NCBI GenBank assembly: GCA_014656175.1
Contig: BNBX01000002.1
Coordinates: 124,001 to 188,000, forward strand
Origin: Streptomyces werraensis
GTDB lineage: Bacteria; Actinomycetota; Actinomycetes; Streptomycetales; Streptomycetaceae
Length of the DNA: 64,000 nt
Direction: 5' to 3'
Shown: positions 9,004 to 18,262 of the stretch, in pieces
How the letters are laid out: the number at the start of each line of letters is the position of its first letter
Position numbering within the stretch: the first letter of the stretch is position 1
Notes under the pieces: model-generated
The model's input: the letters and a program-made list of their open reading frames with translations, nothing else
Database searches by the model: none
Told to the model about the DNA's origin: nothing
Program-made: the position numbers and the translations under genes

Positions 9004-10050
9004 CTACTCCTGCTTCTTGCGTCGCGTCCCGAACACGATCTCGTCCCAGCTCGGGACCGCCGCGCGGCGGCCCGGGCGGACGCCGTCCGCCTCGGCCTGG
9101 CGGTCGGTGGAGCCGATGAGACGGTCCCGGTGGCCGCCCACCGAACGAGGCATCAGCACATCCGCGTAGGCGGAGCCGGCGGACGCGGCCGGCGCGGGCG
9201 GCTCCTCCGCCCCGGGCTCGGACTCCGGTTCCTCGGCGGCCGGTTCGGTGCGCTCGGGCACCACCAGGTCGCCGCGGAAGCTCGGCACGGCCTCCAGCAG
9301 GCTGGTCAGCGAGTCGCGCTCGCCCGAGGCGGTGGCCGCGGTGGACTCCTCGGGCGGCTCGGACGCCTGCGCGGGCAGGCTGGGCCGCTCGCGGTCGGCG
9401 GGGCGGTCCAGCGGGCGGTCACGCGGCAGCCGGGCGATGCGCGGGACGAACGGGAAGCTGGGCTCGGGTGCGGCGAGGTCGTCGGACTCGCCGATCAGCG
9501 AGCGCGCCTCGTCGTCGACGGCCTGGACGAGACGCCGGGGCGGGTCGTAGGTCCAGCTCGCCGAGTGCGGTTCGCCCGCGACCCGGTAGACCAGCAGGAC
9601 CTCCCAGGTGCCGTCGTCGCGGCGCCAGGAGTCCCACTGCACGGTGTCCTTCTCGGCGCCGCGCAGCAGCAGCCGCTCCTGCACGGCCTCGCCCAGCGGG
9701 GGGCCGGAGTTCTCGCCGGGGCGGCGGACCGGCGTCTTGCGGGCGCGCTCGGCCATGAAGGCGCGCTCGGCGAGGACGGGGCCCTCGAAGCGCCGCACGC
9801 GGTCCACGGGGATGCCGGCCATCTGCGCGACCTCTTCCGCGGTCGCGCCCGCCCTTATACGGGCCTGGATGTCGCGGGGGCGGAGGTGGCTCTCCACCTC
9901 GATCTCGATCTGGCCGAGGCGGGGACGGTCGCCGCGCACGGCGGCGCGGAGCCGTTCGTCGATCGGAAGCGTGTACTCCGTGCTGTCCGCAGCCTTCAGC
10001 ACCAGCCGTGTGCCGTCATTCGAGACGGCCACGACACGCAGTTCGGGCAT
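9004..10050 (-). CDS. sepH: SepH, cell-division regulator
   Basis: SepH stimulates FtsZ ring assembly during sporulation septation in Streptomyces. The 348-residue product starts MPELRVVAVSNDGTRLVL and contains the DUF3071 domain with a helix-turn-helix near residues 70-100 (GATAEEVAQMAGIPVDRVRR). A low-complexity acidic C-terminus follows, as in the family. ATG 10050 has GGGAGG six bases upstream; the longer frame is not needed. Its place just before the oxidase/MFS/ferrochelatase genes matches the S. coelicolor sepH neighbourhood as I remember it. Confidence 0.9.
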   Translation of the reverse strand: MPELRVVAVSNDGTRLVLKAADSTEYTLPIDERLRAAVRGDRPRLGQIEIEVESHLRPRDIQARIRAGATAEEVAQMAGIPVDRVRRFEGPVLAERAFMAERARKTPVRRPGENSGPPLGEAVQERLLLRGAEKDTVQWDSWRRDDGTWEVLLVYRVAGEPHSASWTYDPPRRLVQAVDDEARSLIGESDDLAAPEPSFPFVPRIARLPRDRPLDRPADRERPSLPAQASEPPEESTAATASGERDSLTSLLEAVPSFRGDLVVPERTEPAAEEPESEPGAEEPPAPAASAGSAYADVLMPRSVGGHRDRLIGSTDRQAEADGVRPGRRAAVPSWDEIVFGTRRKKQE

Positions 10051-10486
10051 GGGGACCTCCCGGGTGGTGCCTGCCGACGTCACGTGCGTCGCTGCTTCCG
10101 CTAGTCGAGTGTGGCCTGCCCGGGTGCAGCCTGCCACAACCTTGCCGAGTTGCCCGGCGTGTCGGGCGCGGGCCCTGGATCGCCGTTATGGCACGGTTAC
10201 CTATTCGCAACGCTAAGTGACCAAGTGCGTCACCCTGTGCAACTAGCCCCCTCCCGGCGGTCCTCCGAGGACCCGGGCACCCTGACGGGAGTCCGGACCC
10301 AGGGCTCGCAACAGTACTCCATTTGGGCCACGTGCGTGGATTGGCACGCCGTGCGAGTTCCCGCAAGAGGTGGGACTTGGCCGTCGTTGCCCCACTCATC
10401 CGCCCCCGGACGCGCGGGACTTGTGGGGAGGTTCACGCAATCGCCGGAAACGGAGGCAATGTCTACGGCCGGGCCGCACGCCCTGA
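10051..10486. other. Gene-free interval upstream of sepH
   Basis: These 436 bases lie between the sepH start and the oxidase stop. They presumably hold the sepH promoter. Short open frames exist on both strands, but none has a convincing ribosome site or recognisable product. No strong hairpin or repeat stood out. Confidence 0.5.
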
Positions 10487-11806
10487 CTACGCGCCCAGGA
10501 CCCGCCGCAGGTAGTCGTTGCGGAACCGCCGTTCCGGGTCCAGCCGGTCCCGCAGCGCGACGAACTCGCCGAAACGCGGATACACCCGTGAGAGGTACTC
10601 GGCGTCACGCGTGTGGATTTTCCCCCAATGGGGTCGTCCCTCGTGTGCGGTGAAGATGCGCTCGGCGGCGGTGAAGTACCGCTGGTACGGCGTCCCCTTG
10701 AACATGTGGACCGCCACATAGGCGCTCTCCCGGCCGGACGCCGTGGACAGGGTGATGTCGTCGGCCGGCGCGGTGCGCACCTCGACCGGGAAGCTCACCC
10801 GCAGCGGGGACCGGTCCACCATCGCCTTCAGCTCCCGCAGCGTGTCCACGAGCGCGTCGCGCGGCACGGCGTACTCCATCTCCACGAAGCGCACCCGGCG
10901 CGGGGAGGTGAACACCTTGTAGGGGATGTCGGTGTACGTCCGCGCGGACAGCGCCCGGCTGGAGATCTGCGCGATGGCGGGAATCGTCAGCGGGGCGGCG
11001 CGGCCCACCCAGTTGGCGACCTGGAAGACCCCGTTGGAGAGGAACTCGTCCTCGAACCAGCCGCGCAGCGGCGGCACCGGGCGCTCCGGGCCCGCGCTGC
11101 GGTTGTTGCGCTTGGTGTTGGTGTTGCCGGTGTGCGGGAACCAGTAGAACTCGAAGTGCTCGTTCTCGGCGTGCAGCGCGTCGAACTCGGCGCACACCCG
11201 GTCGAACGTCATGGGCTCCTCGCGCGCGGTGAGGAGGAAGAGCGGCTCCACGGCGAAGGTGAGGGCGGTAGCGATGCCGAGGGCGCCGAGGCCGATCCGG
11301 GCGGCGGCGAAGACGTCCGGGTTCTCCTTCTCGGAGCAGGTGAGCACCGAGCCGTCGGCGGTGACCAGTTCGAGGCCCTTGATCTGGGCGGCGATGGAGG
11401 CGGAGTCACGGCCGGTGCCGTGGGTGCCGGTGCTGGTGGCGCCGGAGACCGTCTGTTCCATGATGTCGCCCATGTTGGTCAGCGACAGGCCCTCGCGGGC
11501 GAGGGCGGCGTTGAGCCGCTTCAGCGGGGTGCCCGCATCGACGGTGACGGTGCCCGCCTCCCGGTCGATCCTCCGTATCCCCGTCAGCAGCTGAGGGTGT
11601 ACCAGGAGGCCCTCGGTCGCGGCGATGGAGGTGAAGGAGTGGCCGGTTCCCACCGCCTTCACCGGCAGCCCGTCCTCGGCGGCCCGGCGCACGGCGTCGG
11701 CCAGTTCGTCGACCGAGGCCGGCGTGACCTCCCGGGCCGGCCGGACGGAGACGGTGCCTCCCCAGTTACGCCACGTGCCGTTCCTCGCGCTCGTCGTGCC
11801 GACCAA
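10487..11806 (-). CDS. FAD-dependent D-arabinono-1,4-lactone / aldonolactone oxidase
   Basis: A 439-residue VAO-family flavoenzyme. The N-terminal FAD_binding_4 domain (about residues 1-190) has VGTGHSFTS, whose His56 is at the site used for covalent flavin attachment in aldonolactone oxidases, and STGTHGTG. The C-terminal ALO domain has the HWGK motif near 393 that is diagnostic for sugar-lactone/alditol oxidases. The expected reaction is oxidation of a lactone or polyol with O2 or another acceptor. The start at 11806 overlaps the end of the upstream MFS gene by 41 bases, so the two are probably cotranscribed. Confidence 0.9.
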   Translation of the reverse strand: MVGTTSARNGTWRNWGGTVSVRPAREVTPASVDELADAVRRAAEDGLPVKAVGTGHSFTSIAATEGLLVHPQLLTGIRRIDREAGTVTVDAGTPLKRLNAALAREGLSLTNMGDIMEQTVSGATSTGTHGTGRDSASIAAQIKGLELVTADGSVLTCSEKENPDVFAAARIGLGALGIATALTFAVEPLFLLTAREEPMTFDRVCAEFDALHAENEHFEFYWFPHTGNTNTKRNNRSAGPERPVPPLRGWFEDEFLSNGVFQVANWVGRAAPLTIPAIAQISSRALSARTYTDIPYKVFTSPRRVRFVEMEYAVPRDALVDTLRELKAMVDRSPLRVSFPVEVRTAPADDITLSTASGRESAYVAVHMFKGTPYQRYFTAAERIFTAHEGRPHWGKIHTRDAEYLSRVYPRFGEFVALRDRLDPERRFRNDYLRRVLGA

Positions 11807-13004
11807 CGTAGCCTCCCCGACCCGGCGCCGGCCGCTTGAGCCGGCGGTACCCGAGGAAACCGACCGCGACCGCGACGACCCCGGCTGCCGCCGGGACCCC
11901 GTACCCGGCGCGCGCCCCGGCCGCGTCGATCACCCAGCCGCCGGCGGAGGAGCCGAGGGCGATGCCGACCGCGAGCCCGGTGCTCACCCAGGTCATCCCC
12001 TCGGTGAGCTGCGCGCGAGGTACGTGCTCTTCGATGAGGGACATGGTCGTGATCATCGTGGGAGCGATGGACAGACCCGCAACGAACAGCGCCACGGCCA
12101 GAAACGGCAAGTTCCCGACCAGTAGGAGTGGGATCATACTCACGGCCATGGCGCAAACGCCGAGCAGCCACCGACGTTCGGGCGCCCCGGCGAAGTGCAG
12201 CAGCCCGAACACCAGACCGGCCACGCACGAACCCAGGGCGTACACGGCGAGCACCACGCTGGCCGCGGCCTTGTGTCCCTCCTCCTCGGCGAAGGCGACC
12301 GTCACCACGTCCACCGCGCCGAAGATCGTGCCCGTCGCCGCGAACGTCGCCACCAGGACCTGGAGACCGCGCGACCGCAGTGCCGAGCCGCCGCCCTTGC
12401 GTTCACGCGGGTGCGGCTCCGGCTCGGTGGCGCGCTGCGCGGTCAGCCAGAAGACGCCCACCGCCAGGAAGCAGGCCGCCAGCAGCGGGCCGGCCTCCGG
12501 GAACCAGGCCGTGGACAGCCCGATGGAGACGATCGGGCCGACGATGAAGCACACCTCGTCGATCACCGACTCGAACGAATAGGCGGTGTGCAGGCTCGGG
12601 GTACCGCGGTACAGCGCCGCCCAGCGGGCCCGGACCATCGCGCCGAGGCTCGGCACGCAGCCGATCCCCACGCACGCGGCGAACAGCACCCACTCCGGCC
12701 AGGAGAAGTGCACGGCGAGCAGCAGCACCGTCGCCGCGGACAGCGACAGCAGCGTCGCCGGGCGCAGCACCCGGCGCTGCCCGTACTGGTCCACCAGACG
12801 CGACACCTGAGGGCCGACCAGCGCGGCGGACAGCGCGATGGTCGCCGAGAGGGCGCCCGCCAGCCCGTACCGGCCGGTCACCTGGGAGATCATCGTGACC
12901 ACGCCGATGCCCATCATGGACAGCGGCATGCGGCCGAGGAACCCCGCGGCGGAGAAGGCCTTGCTGCCGGGGGCGGCGAACAGGGCGCGATAGGGGCTGG
13001 GCAC
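11766..13004 (-). CDS. MFS transporter
   Basis: A 412-residue integral membrane protein with about 12 hydrophobic helices and a central cytoplasmic loop around residues 190-205 rich in R, K, E and P. It starts at GTG 13004 and ends in a charged His-containing tail overlapping the oxidase gene. It belongs to the major facilitator superfamily, efflux type by general look, substrate unknown. It diverges from ferrochelatase across a 150-base promoter region. Confidence 0.85.
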   Translation of the reverse strand: MPSPYRALFAAPGSKAFSAAGFLGRMPLSMMGIGVVTMISQVTGRYGLAGALSATIALSAALVGPQVSRLVDQYGQRRVLRPATLLSLSAATVLLLAVHFSWPEWVLFAACVGIGCVPSLGAMVRARWAALYRGTPSLHTAYSFESVIDEVCFIVGPIVSIGLSTAWFPEAGPLLAACFLAVGVFWLTAQRATEPEPHPRERKGGGSALRSRGLQVLVATFAATGTIFGAVDVVTVAFAEEEGHKAAASVVLAVYALGSCVAGLVFGLLHFAGAPERRWLLGVCAMAVSMIPLLLVGNLPFLAVALFVAGLSIAPTMITTMSLIEEHVPRAQLTEGMTWVSTGLAVGIALGSSAGGWVIDAAGARAGYGVPAAAGVVAVAVGFLGYRRLKRPAPGRGGYVGRHDEREERHVA

Positions 13005-13154
13005 GGGGTCTCCGGAAGATCAGTAAGGTGCTACCGCAGTCGATACAGATTACCGGCGGCACCGCCCCCTTGCGCCGGTGATGTACGGCACCTTCTGCCC
13101 GCGACACTCCCGGCCCCCGTCCCCGCTGTCGGCGCCGGGTGGGAGGATCGAGAC

Positions 13155-14282
13155 ATGTCTGACGTGCTCGATGCCAGTCCCTACGACGCCCTGCTCCTGC
13201 TCTCCTTCGGCGGCCCGGAAGGCCCGGACGACGTCGTCCCGTTCCTGGAGAACGTGACGCGCGGACGGGGCATCCCCAAGGAACGCCTCAAGGAAGTCGG
13301 GCAGCACTACTTCCGGTTCGGCGGGGTCAGCCCCATCAACGACCAGAACCGCGCCCTGCTGGACGCCTTGCGCAAGGACTTCGCCGAGCACGGCCTGGAC
13401 CTGCCGGTCTACTGGGGCAACCGCAACTGGGCGCCCTACCTCACGGACACCCTCCGCGAGATGGTCCGCGACGGCCGCCGCCGCATCCTCGTCCTCGCCA
13501 CCAGCGCCTACGCCTCCTACTCCGGCTGCCGCCAGTACCGCGAGAACCTCGCCGACGCGCTCGCCGCCCTGGAGAAGGAGGGGCTGGAGCTGCCGAAGAT
13601 CGACAAGCTGCGGCACTACTTCAACCACCCCGGTTTCGTCGAGCCCATGGTCGACGGCGTGATCCGGTCGCTCGCGGAACTCCCCGAGGACGTCCGGGAC
13701 GGAGCGCACATCGCCTTCTGCACCCACTCCATCCCCACCGCCGCCGCGGACACCTCCGGCCCCGTCGAGGCCCACGGCGACGGCGGCGCGTACGTCGCGC
13801 AGCACCTGGACGTGGCACGGCTGATCGCCGACGCCGTCCGCGAGCGCACCGGCGTCGACCACCCCTGGCAGCTCGTCTACCAGTCCCGCTCCGGCGCCCC
13901 GCACATCCCGTGGCTGGAGCCCGACATCTGCGACCACCTCGAGGAGCGGAAGGCCGCCGGCGTCCCGGCGGTCGTCATGGCCCCCATCGGCTTCGTCTCG
14001 GACCACATGGAGGTCATGTACGACCTCGACACCGAGGCCACCGCCAAGGCGGAGGAGCTTGGCCTGCCGGTGCGCCGCTCGGCGACCGTCGGCGACGACC
14101 CGCGGTTCGCCGCCGCCGTCCGCGAGCTGGTGCTGGAGCGCGCCGCGGCCGAGAGCGGGCGGGACGTCACCCGGTGCGCCCTGGGCGCGCTCGGCCCCAG
14201 CCACGACCTGTGCCCGGTGGGCTGCTGCCCGGCCCGCGCCCCGCGTCCCGCCGCCGCGGGCGCCGACAGCCCCTACGCCTGA
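13155..14282 (+). CDS. hemH: Coproporphyrin ferrochelatase
   Basis: Inserts Fe(II) into coproporphyrin III in the actinobacterial coproporphyrin-dependent haem pathway (CpfC activity; traditionally hemH). The 375-residue product has [21 protein letters not shown] at the start, the FCTHSIPT region near 193 with the metal-site His, and the [17 protein letters not shown] signature near 278. The C-terminus is cysteine-rich (RCALG...LCPVGCC), consistent with the [2Fe-2S] cluster of actinobacterial enzymes. ATG 13155 follows GGGAGG. The next gene starts 8 bases downstream, suggesting an operon. Confidence 0.95.
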   Translation: MSDVLDASPYDALLLLSFGGPEGPDDVVPFLENVTRGRGIPKERLKEVGQHYFRFGGVSPINDQNRALLDALRKDFAEHGLDLPVYWGNRNWAPYLTDTLREMVRDGRRRILVLATSAYASYSGCRQYRENLADALAALEKEGLELPKIDKLRHYFNHPGFVEPMVDGVIRSLAELPEDVRDGAHIAFCTHSIPTAAADTSGPVEAHGDGGAYVAQHLDVARLIADAVRERTGVDHPWQLVYQSRSGAPHIPWLEPDICDHLEERKAAGVPAVVMAPIGFVSDHMEVMYDLDTEATAKAEELGLPVRRSATVGDDPRFAAAVRELVLERAAAESGRDVTRCALGALGPSHDLCPVGCCPARAPRPAAAGADSPYA

Positions 14283-14290
14283 GGAGCCCC

Positions 14291-15100
14291 GTGACCGACC
14301 CCCTGCACGCGGAACTGCTGGACCTGGCCCGGGAGGCCGCCCGGCGCGCGGGTGAACTGCTGCGCGACGGCCGCCCGGCCGACCTCGCGGTCGCCGCCAC
14401 CAAGTCCAGCTCGGTCGACGTCGTCACCGAGATGGATCTCGCGGCGGAGAAGCTGATCACCGGACTGATCGCCGAGCGCCGCCCGGAGGACGGCATCCTC
14501 GGCGAGGAGGGCGCCTCCACGGCCGGCAGCAGCGGCGTCCGCTGGGTCGTCGATCCGCTCGACGGCACGGTGAACTACCTGTACGGCCTGCCCACCTGGG
14601 CCGTCTCCGTGGCGGCCGAACAGGACGGCGTGGCCGTGGCCGGCGCGGTGTTCGCCCCGATGCGCGGCGAGGAGTACCACGCGGTGCTCGGCGGCGGGGC
14701 GTGGGCCACGGGCGCGTGGGAGGGCGAGCGGCGCCTGGCCTGCCGGCCGTCGCCGCCGCTGGACCAGGCGCTGGTCTCCACCGGTTTCAACTACGTCGCC
14801 GACGTCCGCGAACAGCAGGCCGAGGTCGCCCGCCGGCTGATCCCGCTGGTGCGGGACATCCGCCGGGGCGGCTCGGCGGCGATCGACCTGTGCGACGTGG
14901 CGGCCGGCCGCCTGGACGGCTACTACGAACGCGGCCTCCACCCGTGGGACGTCGCGGCCGGCGCCCTGATAGCCCGAGAGGCGGGCGCCCTGACGACCGG
15001 CCGCCACCCGGACAGCGTCCCGTCCGGCGACCTGACGGTGGCAGCGTCTCCGGGCGTTCTGAAGCCGCTGCTGGGCCTGCTGGAGGAGTTCGGTGCGTAG
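14291..15100 (+). CDS. suhB: Inositol monophosphatase family protein (SuhB-like)
   Basis: A 269-residue Mg-dependent phosphatase. The metal-binding residues are visible: GEEG (near 76), the DPLDGTVNYLYG motif (near 91-102) and HPWDVAAG near the C-terminus. It starts at GTG 14291, with a GAGGAG site overlapping the ferrochelatase stop, so translation is likely coupled. Substrates could be inositol-1-phosphate, another sugar phosphate, or PAP; the sequence does not decide. The equivalent gene in Mycobacterium (suhB) lies in a similar neighbourhood with DUF4193, dut and ceoBC. Confidence 0.88.
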   Translation: MTDPLHAELLDLAREAARRAGELLRDGRPADLAVAATKSSSVDVVTEMDLAAEKLITGLIAERRPEDGILGEEGASTAGSSGVRWVVDPLDGTVNYLYGLPTWAVSVAAEQDGVAVAGAVFAPMRGEEYHAVLGGGAWATGAWEGERRLACRPSPPLDQALVSTGFNYVADVREQQAEVARRLIPLVRDIRRGGSAAIDLCDVAAGRLDGYYERGLHPWDVAAGALIAREAGALTTGRHPDSVPSGDLTVAASPGVLKPLLGLLEEFGA

Positions 15101-15265
15101 GAGGCGGCTGACGCCGCCGACCACGGGGGGCACGCCCACGAGGGCGGCCGCCGGACGGTGGCCGACTTCCGGCCGGGTTCGGCCGGGCGGGACCGTGTCC
15201 GCGGTGAAGTCGGTCGATCCCGGCCCGACGGGGCGACGGCCCGCCGGGCCGGGGGCGTCGGCGGG

Positions 15266-15314
15266 AGGCACGAACTGCCCCGCAGGCCGGGTGCCTGCGG
15301 GGCGGTTCGTGCCT
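15266..15314 (+). terminator. 22-bp hairpin downstream of suhB-like gene
   Basis: Arms 15266-15287 and 15293-15314 pair over 22 positions with a single T-G pair and a 5-nt loop. It is the strongest hairpin seen in the window and lies 165 bases past the phosphatase stop. Confidence 0.75.
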
Positions 15315-15449
15315 CGCCGGCGGCCGGGTGACGGCTCACCGAGCCCGGGGCCGAGGCGGCGAGCCTCGCTGGGGCAAGTCCCTATGCCGCTGCCCGCAGG
15401 GACGTCGGGTGTCGTCCGCCGGCCGCGCGCCGGAGGTGTGCCCCCGCTC

Positions 15450-15696
15450 CTCGGCTCGGTGACGGGCGGCTCGTCCGGAGGACACGGGTGCGTGCGGGTG
15501 AGGGTGGCGCGCCGGCGGTTCTCGCGAGGAACGGCGGCGCGCCCCGGGGGGAGTGATCCCACGCCTCGGCCCGGTGACGGGGAGGCTCGCGTGGGGAACA
15601 CGCGTGCTGCGGGCGCGGTGTCGGTGAGGGCGGCCCGGCGGTCTCGCGCCTCCTGGGTGTCGGGGGGCGTGCCCGCGAGGAACGGCGGCGGGCCCC
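15450..15696. repeat. Imperfect tandem duplication
   Basis: Segments 15450-15547 and 15565-15696 share the same order of blocks: CTCGGC-CGGTGACGGG, a GTG.GGG core, a GGCGGT-TCTCGCG block, and an identical 16-mer with core GCGAGGAACGGCGGC at 15524-15539 and 15675-15690. The second copy is longer by insertion. The unit does not look coding. Confidence 0.5.
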
Positions 15697-15723
15697 GGTG
15701 GATGACTCCACCGGGGCCCGCCG
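15686..15723 (-). terminator. 17-bp hairpin downstream of the small DUF6104-like gene
   Basis: Arms 15686-15702 and 15707-15723 are perfectly complementary with a TGAC loop, 19 bases past the stop at 15742. Confidence 0.75.
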
Positions 15724-15741
15724 GGCGTTGCTGTGCGACGG

Positions 15742-15915
15742 TCAGACGCTCGTCGCGCCGACTTCCACGCCGTGTTCGGCCGCGAGGCGGCGCAGGTCGT
15801 CGAGTTCGCCCTGCTCCACGTCGACGAGGAAGTCGTCGCCCTCGTCGCGGGCCCGCGACAGGTCGGACTCGGTCGCCTTTATGCGCTGCAGAAGTCCTGC
15901 GGTGAATGCGTCCAT
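15742..15915 (-). CDS. Small acidic helical protein (DUF6104-like)
   Basis: A 57-residue product starting MDAFTAGLLQRIKATESDL and ending DDLRRLAAEHGVEV. It has heptad-like spacing of L, I and V and is probably a short coiled coil. It matches the small conserved actinomycete proteins annotated DUF6104. ATG 15915 follows GAGGGGGCG. It is monocistronic with a strong hairpin after it; function unknown. Confidence 0.75.
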   Translation of the reverse strand: MDAFTAGLLQRIKATESDLSRARDEGDDFLVDVEQGELDDLRRLAAEHGVEVGATSV

Positions 15916-16354
15916 GCTGCGCCCCCTCGTCCTGGGTCGGTGGGTCGGTGGCACGGGGGTGTGCCGTCGGAAGGGACGATCACGTCCGTGGCGGATGCCC
16001 GGCGCCGCTCGGCCGGGCGGCGACGGTACCGGACATCCACGCCCGCTCTGCGGAAGCGGAACGTGTGCACCGCATGGTGGTGCGGTGCAAGCAGAGCGTG
16101 ATCGCGGGATGTAAACCCGTCCTCCCCAAGCTCCCTCCCGCGGAAACCTAACCTCGCGAGAAATTCTCGTATTCCCGCCCCGTTCGTCCGCACGTTCCCC
16201 GGTCCCGGCACCGCCGGCCACCCCTGCTCCGACCGCCTTACAGCCGACTTACGGCCGAAAAGGGCAGGATGGAGGCAACAACACCCACCCGTACCCCCTG
16301 CCCGTATGCGCGCCCTCGCGGCCCGCGGGCGGGTCATGAGGAAGGACAAGCGAC
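15916..16354. other. Divergent regulatory interval between DUF6104-like gene and cutR
   Basis: 439 bases without a gene. An 8-bp hairpin (16067-16074 with 16081-16088) and the direct repeat listed separately at 16237-16258 are the recognisable elements. Confidence 0.5.
16237..16258. promoter_or_regulatory. 11-bp tandem direct repeat, candidate CutR operator
   Basis: CTTACAGCCGA and CTTACGGCCGA are adjacent with 10 of 11 bases identical. A period of 11 places both half-sites on one DNA face, as expected for OmpR/PhoB-family dimers. The repeat lies 97 bases upstream of the cutR start. Autoregulation is inference. Confidence 0.45.
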
Positions 16355-17008
16355 GTGCGCGTACTCGTCGTCGAGGACGAGCAGCTGCTCGCCGATGCGG
16401 TGGCCACCGGACTGCGCCGGGAGGCCATGGCCGTCGACGTCGTGTACGACGGTGCGGCCGCCCTGGAGCGCATCGGCGTCAACGACTACGACGTGGTCGT
16501 CCTCGACCGCGACCTCCCCCTCGTCCACGGCGACGACGTCTGCCGCAAGATCGTCGAGCTCGGCATGCCCACGCGCGTGCTGATGCTGACGGCGTCCGGA
16601 GACGTCAGCGACCGCGTCGAGGGACTCGAGATCGGCGCCGACGACTACCTGCCCAAGCCGTTCGCCTTCAGCGAGCTCATCGCCCGCGTGCGGGCGCTCG
16701 GCCGGCGGACCAGCGTGCCCCTGCCGCCCGTCCTGGAGCGGGCCGGGATCAAGCTCGACCCCAACCGCCGCGAGGTCTTCCGCGACGGCAAGGAGGTCCA
16801 GCTCGCGCCGAAGGAGTTCGCCGTGCTGGAGGTCCTCATGCGCAGCGAGGGCGCCGTGGTCTCGGCGGAGCAGCTGCTGGAGAAGGCCTGGGACGAGAAC
16901 ACCGACCCGTTCACCAACGTGGTCCGCGTGACCGTCATGACCCTGCGCCGCAAGCTGGGCGAGCCGCCGGTCATCGTGACCGTGCCCGGCTCCGGATACC
17001 GGATCTGA
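16355..17008 (+). CDS. cutR: CutR, OmpR/PhoB-family response regulator
   Basis: A 217-residue regulator with a receiver domain (acidic E7/D8, phosphoacceptor D51 in VVVLDRDLPL, K in PKPF near 102) and a C-terminal winged helix that ends GSGYRI. The near-standard start MRVLVVEDEQLLADAVATGL and the adjacent kinase match CutR of Streptomyces. The cognate kinase starts 10 bases after the stop. CutRS has been tied to secretion and envelope stress and to antibiotic output (recalled knowledge). Confidence 0.9.
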   Translation: MRVLVVEDEQLLADAVATGLRREAMAVDVVYDGAAALERIGVNDYDVVVLDRDLPLVHGDDVCRKIVELGMPTRVLMLTASGDVSDRVEGLEIGADDYLPKPFAFSELIARVRALGRRTSVPLPPVLERAGIKLDPNRREVFRDGKEVQLAPKEFAVLEVLMRSEGAVVSAEQLLEKAWDENTDPFTNVVRVTVMTLRRKLGEPPVIVTVPGSGYRI

Positions 17009-17017
17009 TCACCGACC

Positions 17018-18262
17018 ATGGCTTCCACTCCCGCGCCCCCCACCGCGCCCCCCAAGCCCACCTGGGACCCCCGGTCGCCCACGCCGATGCCGTGGCTGCG
17101 TCCGACCATCCGCATACGGCTCACGCTGCTGTACGGCGGCATGTTCCTGATCGCCGGCATCCTGCTGCTGTCGATCATCTACCTGCTCGCCGCGCAGGCC
17201 CTGCGCACCGGCAGCCAGCCGCTGTTCAAGATCGTCGACTTCGACGGCCTGAAGGTGTCCAGCAACGACTGTCCGGGCATCGCCGACGGCAACCTCTCGC
17301 TGACCGAGTTCAACAACGCGATCAGCGAGTGCATCGACGACCAGCGCCAGGTCGCCCTGGACAATCTGCTCAGCCGCTCCCTGCTGGCCCTGCTCGGCCT
17401 CGCCGTCATCGCCTTCGCCTTCGGCTACGCCATGGCCGGACGCGTGCTGTCGCCGCTGGGCCGGATCACCCGCACCGCCCGCGCGGTGGCGGGCTCGGAC
17501 CTGTCCCGCCGGATCGAGCTGGACGGTCCGGACGACGAGCTGAAGGAGCTGGCCGACACCTTCGACGACATGCTGGAGCGGCTCCAGCGTGCGTTCACCG
17601 CCCAGCAGCGCTTCGTGGGGAACGCCTCGCACGAGCTGCGCACCCCGCTGGCGATCAACCGCACGCTGCTCGAGGTGCATCTCTCCGACCCGGACGCGCC
17701 GGTGGAGCTCCAGCAGCTCGGCAAGACCCTGCTGGCCACCAACGAGCGCAGTGAGCAGCTCGTGGAGGGCCTGCTGCTGCTCGCCCGCAGCGACAACCAG
17801 ATCGTGGAGCGGGGCCCCGTGGACCTCGCGGAGGTGGCCGGCCAGGCCATCGACCAGGTCGCCGCCGAGGCGGAGGCCCGGCACGTGACGATCCGCGGCA
17901 GGCGCCGCCCCGCCGTCGTCCAGGGCAACGGCGTGCTGCTGGAGCGGATCGCCCTGAACCTGGTGCAGAACGCCGTGCGGTACAACGTCCCGGAGGACGG
18001 CTGGGTGGAGGTGACGACGGACGTCCAGCACGGCCAGGCGGTTCTCGTGGTGTCCAACACCGGCCCGGTGGTCCCCGCGTACGAGGTGGAGAACCTCTTC
18101 GAGCCGTTCCGCAGGCTGCGCACCGAGCGGACGGGCAGCGACAAGGGCGTAGGACTGGGTCTGTCCATCGTGAGGTCGGTCGCCCGGGCGCACGGCGGGC
18201 ACATCTACGCGCAGCCGAGGGAGGGCGGAGGACTCGTGATGCGTGTCACCCTTCCGATCTGA
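17018..18262 (+). CDS. cutS: CutS, membrane sensor histidine kinase
   Basis: A 414-residue kinase with TM1 about residues 33-60, an extracellular loop of about 65 residues, TM2 about 125-147 and HAMP. HisKA follows with the phospho-accepting His in NASHELRTPLA near 206, then HATPase with N-box NLVQNAVRYN and GLGLSIV. The loop holds exactly two cysteines, C85 and C105, which could form a disulfide that reports extracellular redox or secretion state. ATG 17018 is 9 bases after the cutR stop region; no strong ribosome site is visible, so coupling is likely. Confidence 0.9.
   Translation: MASTPAPPTAPPKPTWDPRSPTPMPWLRPTIRIRLTLLYGGMFLIAGILLLSIIYLLAAQALRTGSQPLFKIVDFDGLKVSSNDCPGIADGNLSLTEFNNAISECIDDQRQVALDNLLSRSLLALLGLAVIAFAFGYAMAGRVLSPLGRITRTARAVAGSDLSRRIELDGPDDELKELADTFDDMLERLQRAFTAQQRFVGNASHELRTPLAINRTLLEVHLSDPDAPVELQQLGKTLLATNERSEQLVEGLLLLARSDNQIVERGPVDLAEVAGQAIDQVAAEAEARHVTIRGRRRPAVVQGNGVLLERIALNLVQNAVRYNVPEDGWVEVTTDVQHGQAVLVVSNTGPVVPAYEVENLFEPFRRLRTERTGSDKGVGLGLSIVRSVARAHGGHIYAQPREGGGLVMRVTLPI

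Larger units (their letters stand above)
15101..15741. other. 641-base gene-free interval with hairpins and a degenerate duplication
   Basis: Between the convergent phosphatase and the small DUF6104-like gene there is no credible gene. The interval holds a very strong hairpin at 15266-15314, two related segments at 15450-15547 and 15565-15696, and a second strong hairpin at 15686-15723. Confidence 0.7.

Noticed and set aside
10111-10653. Plus-strand frame in the sepH upstream region
   Set aside because: No ribosome site and no recognisable sequence; it also runs into the antisense of the oxidase gene.
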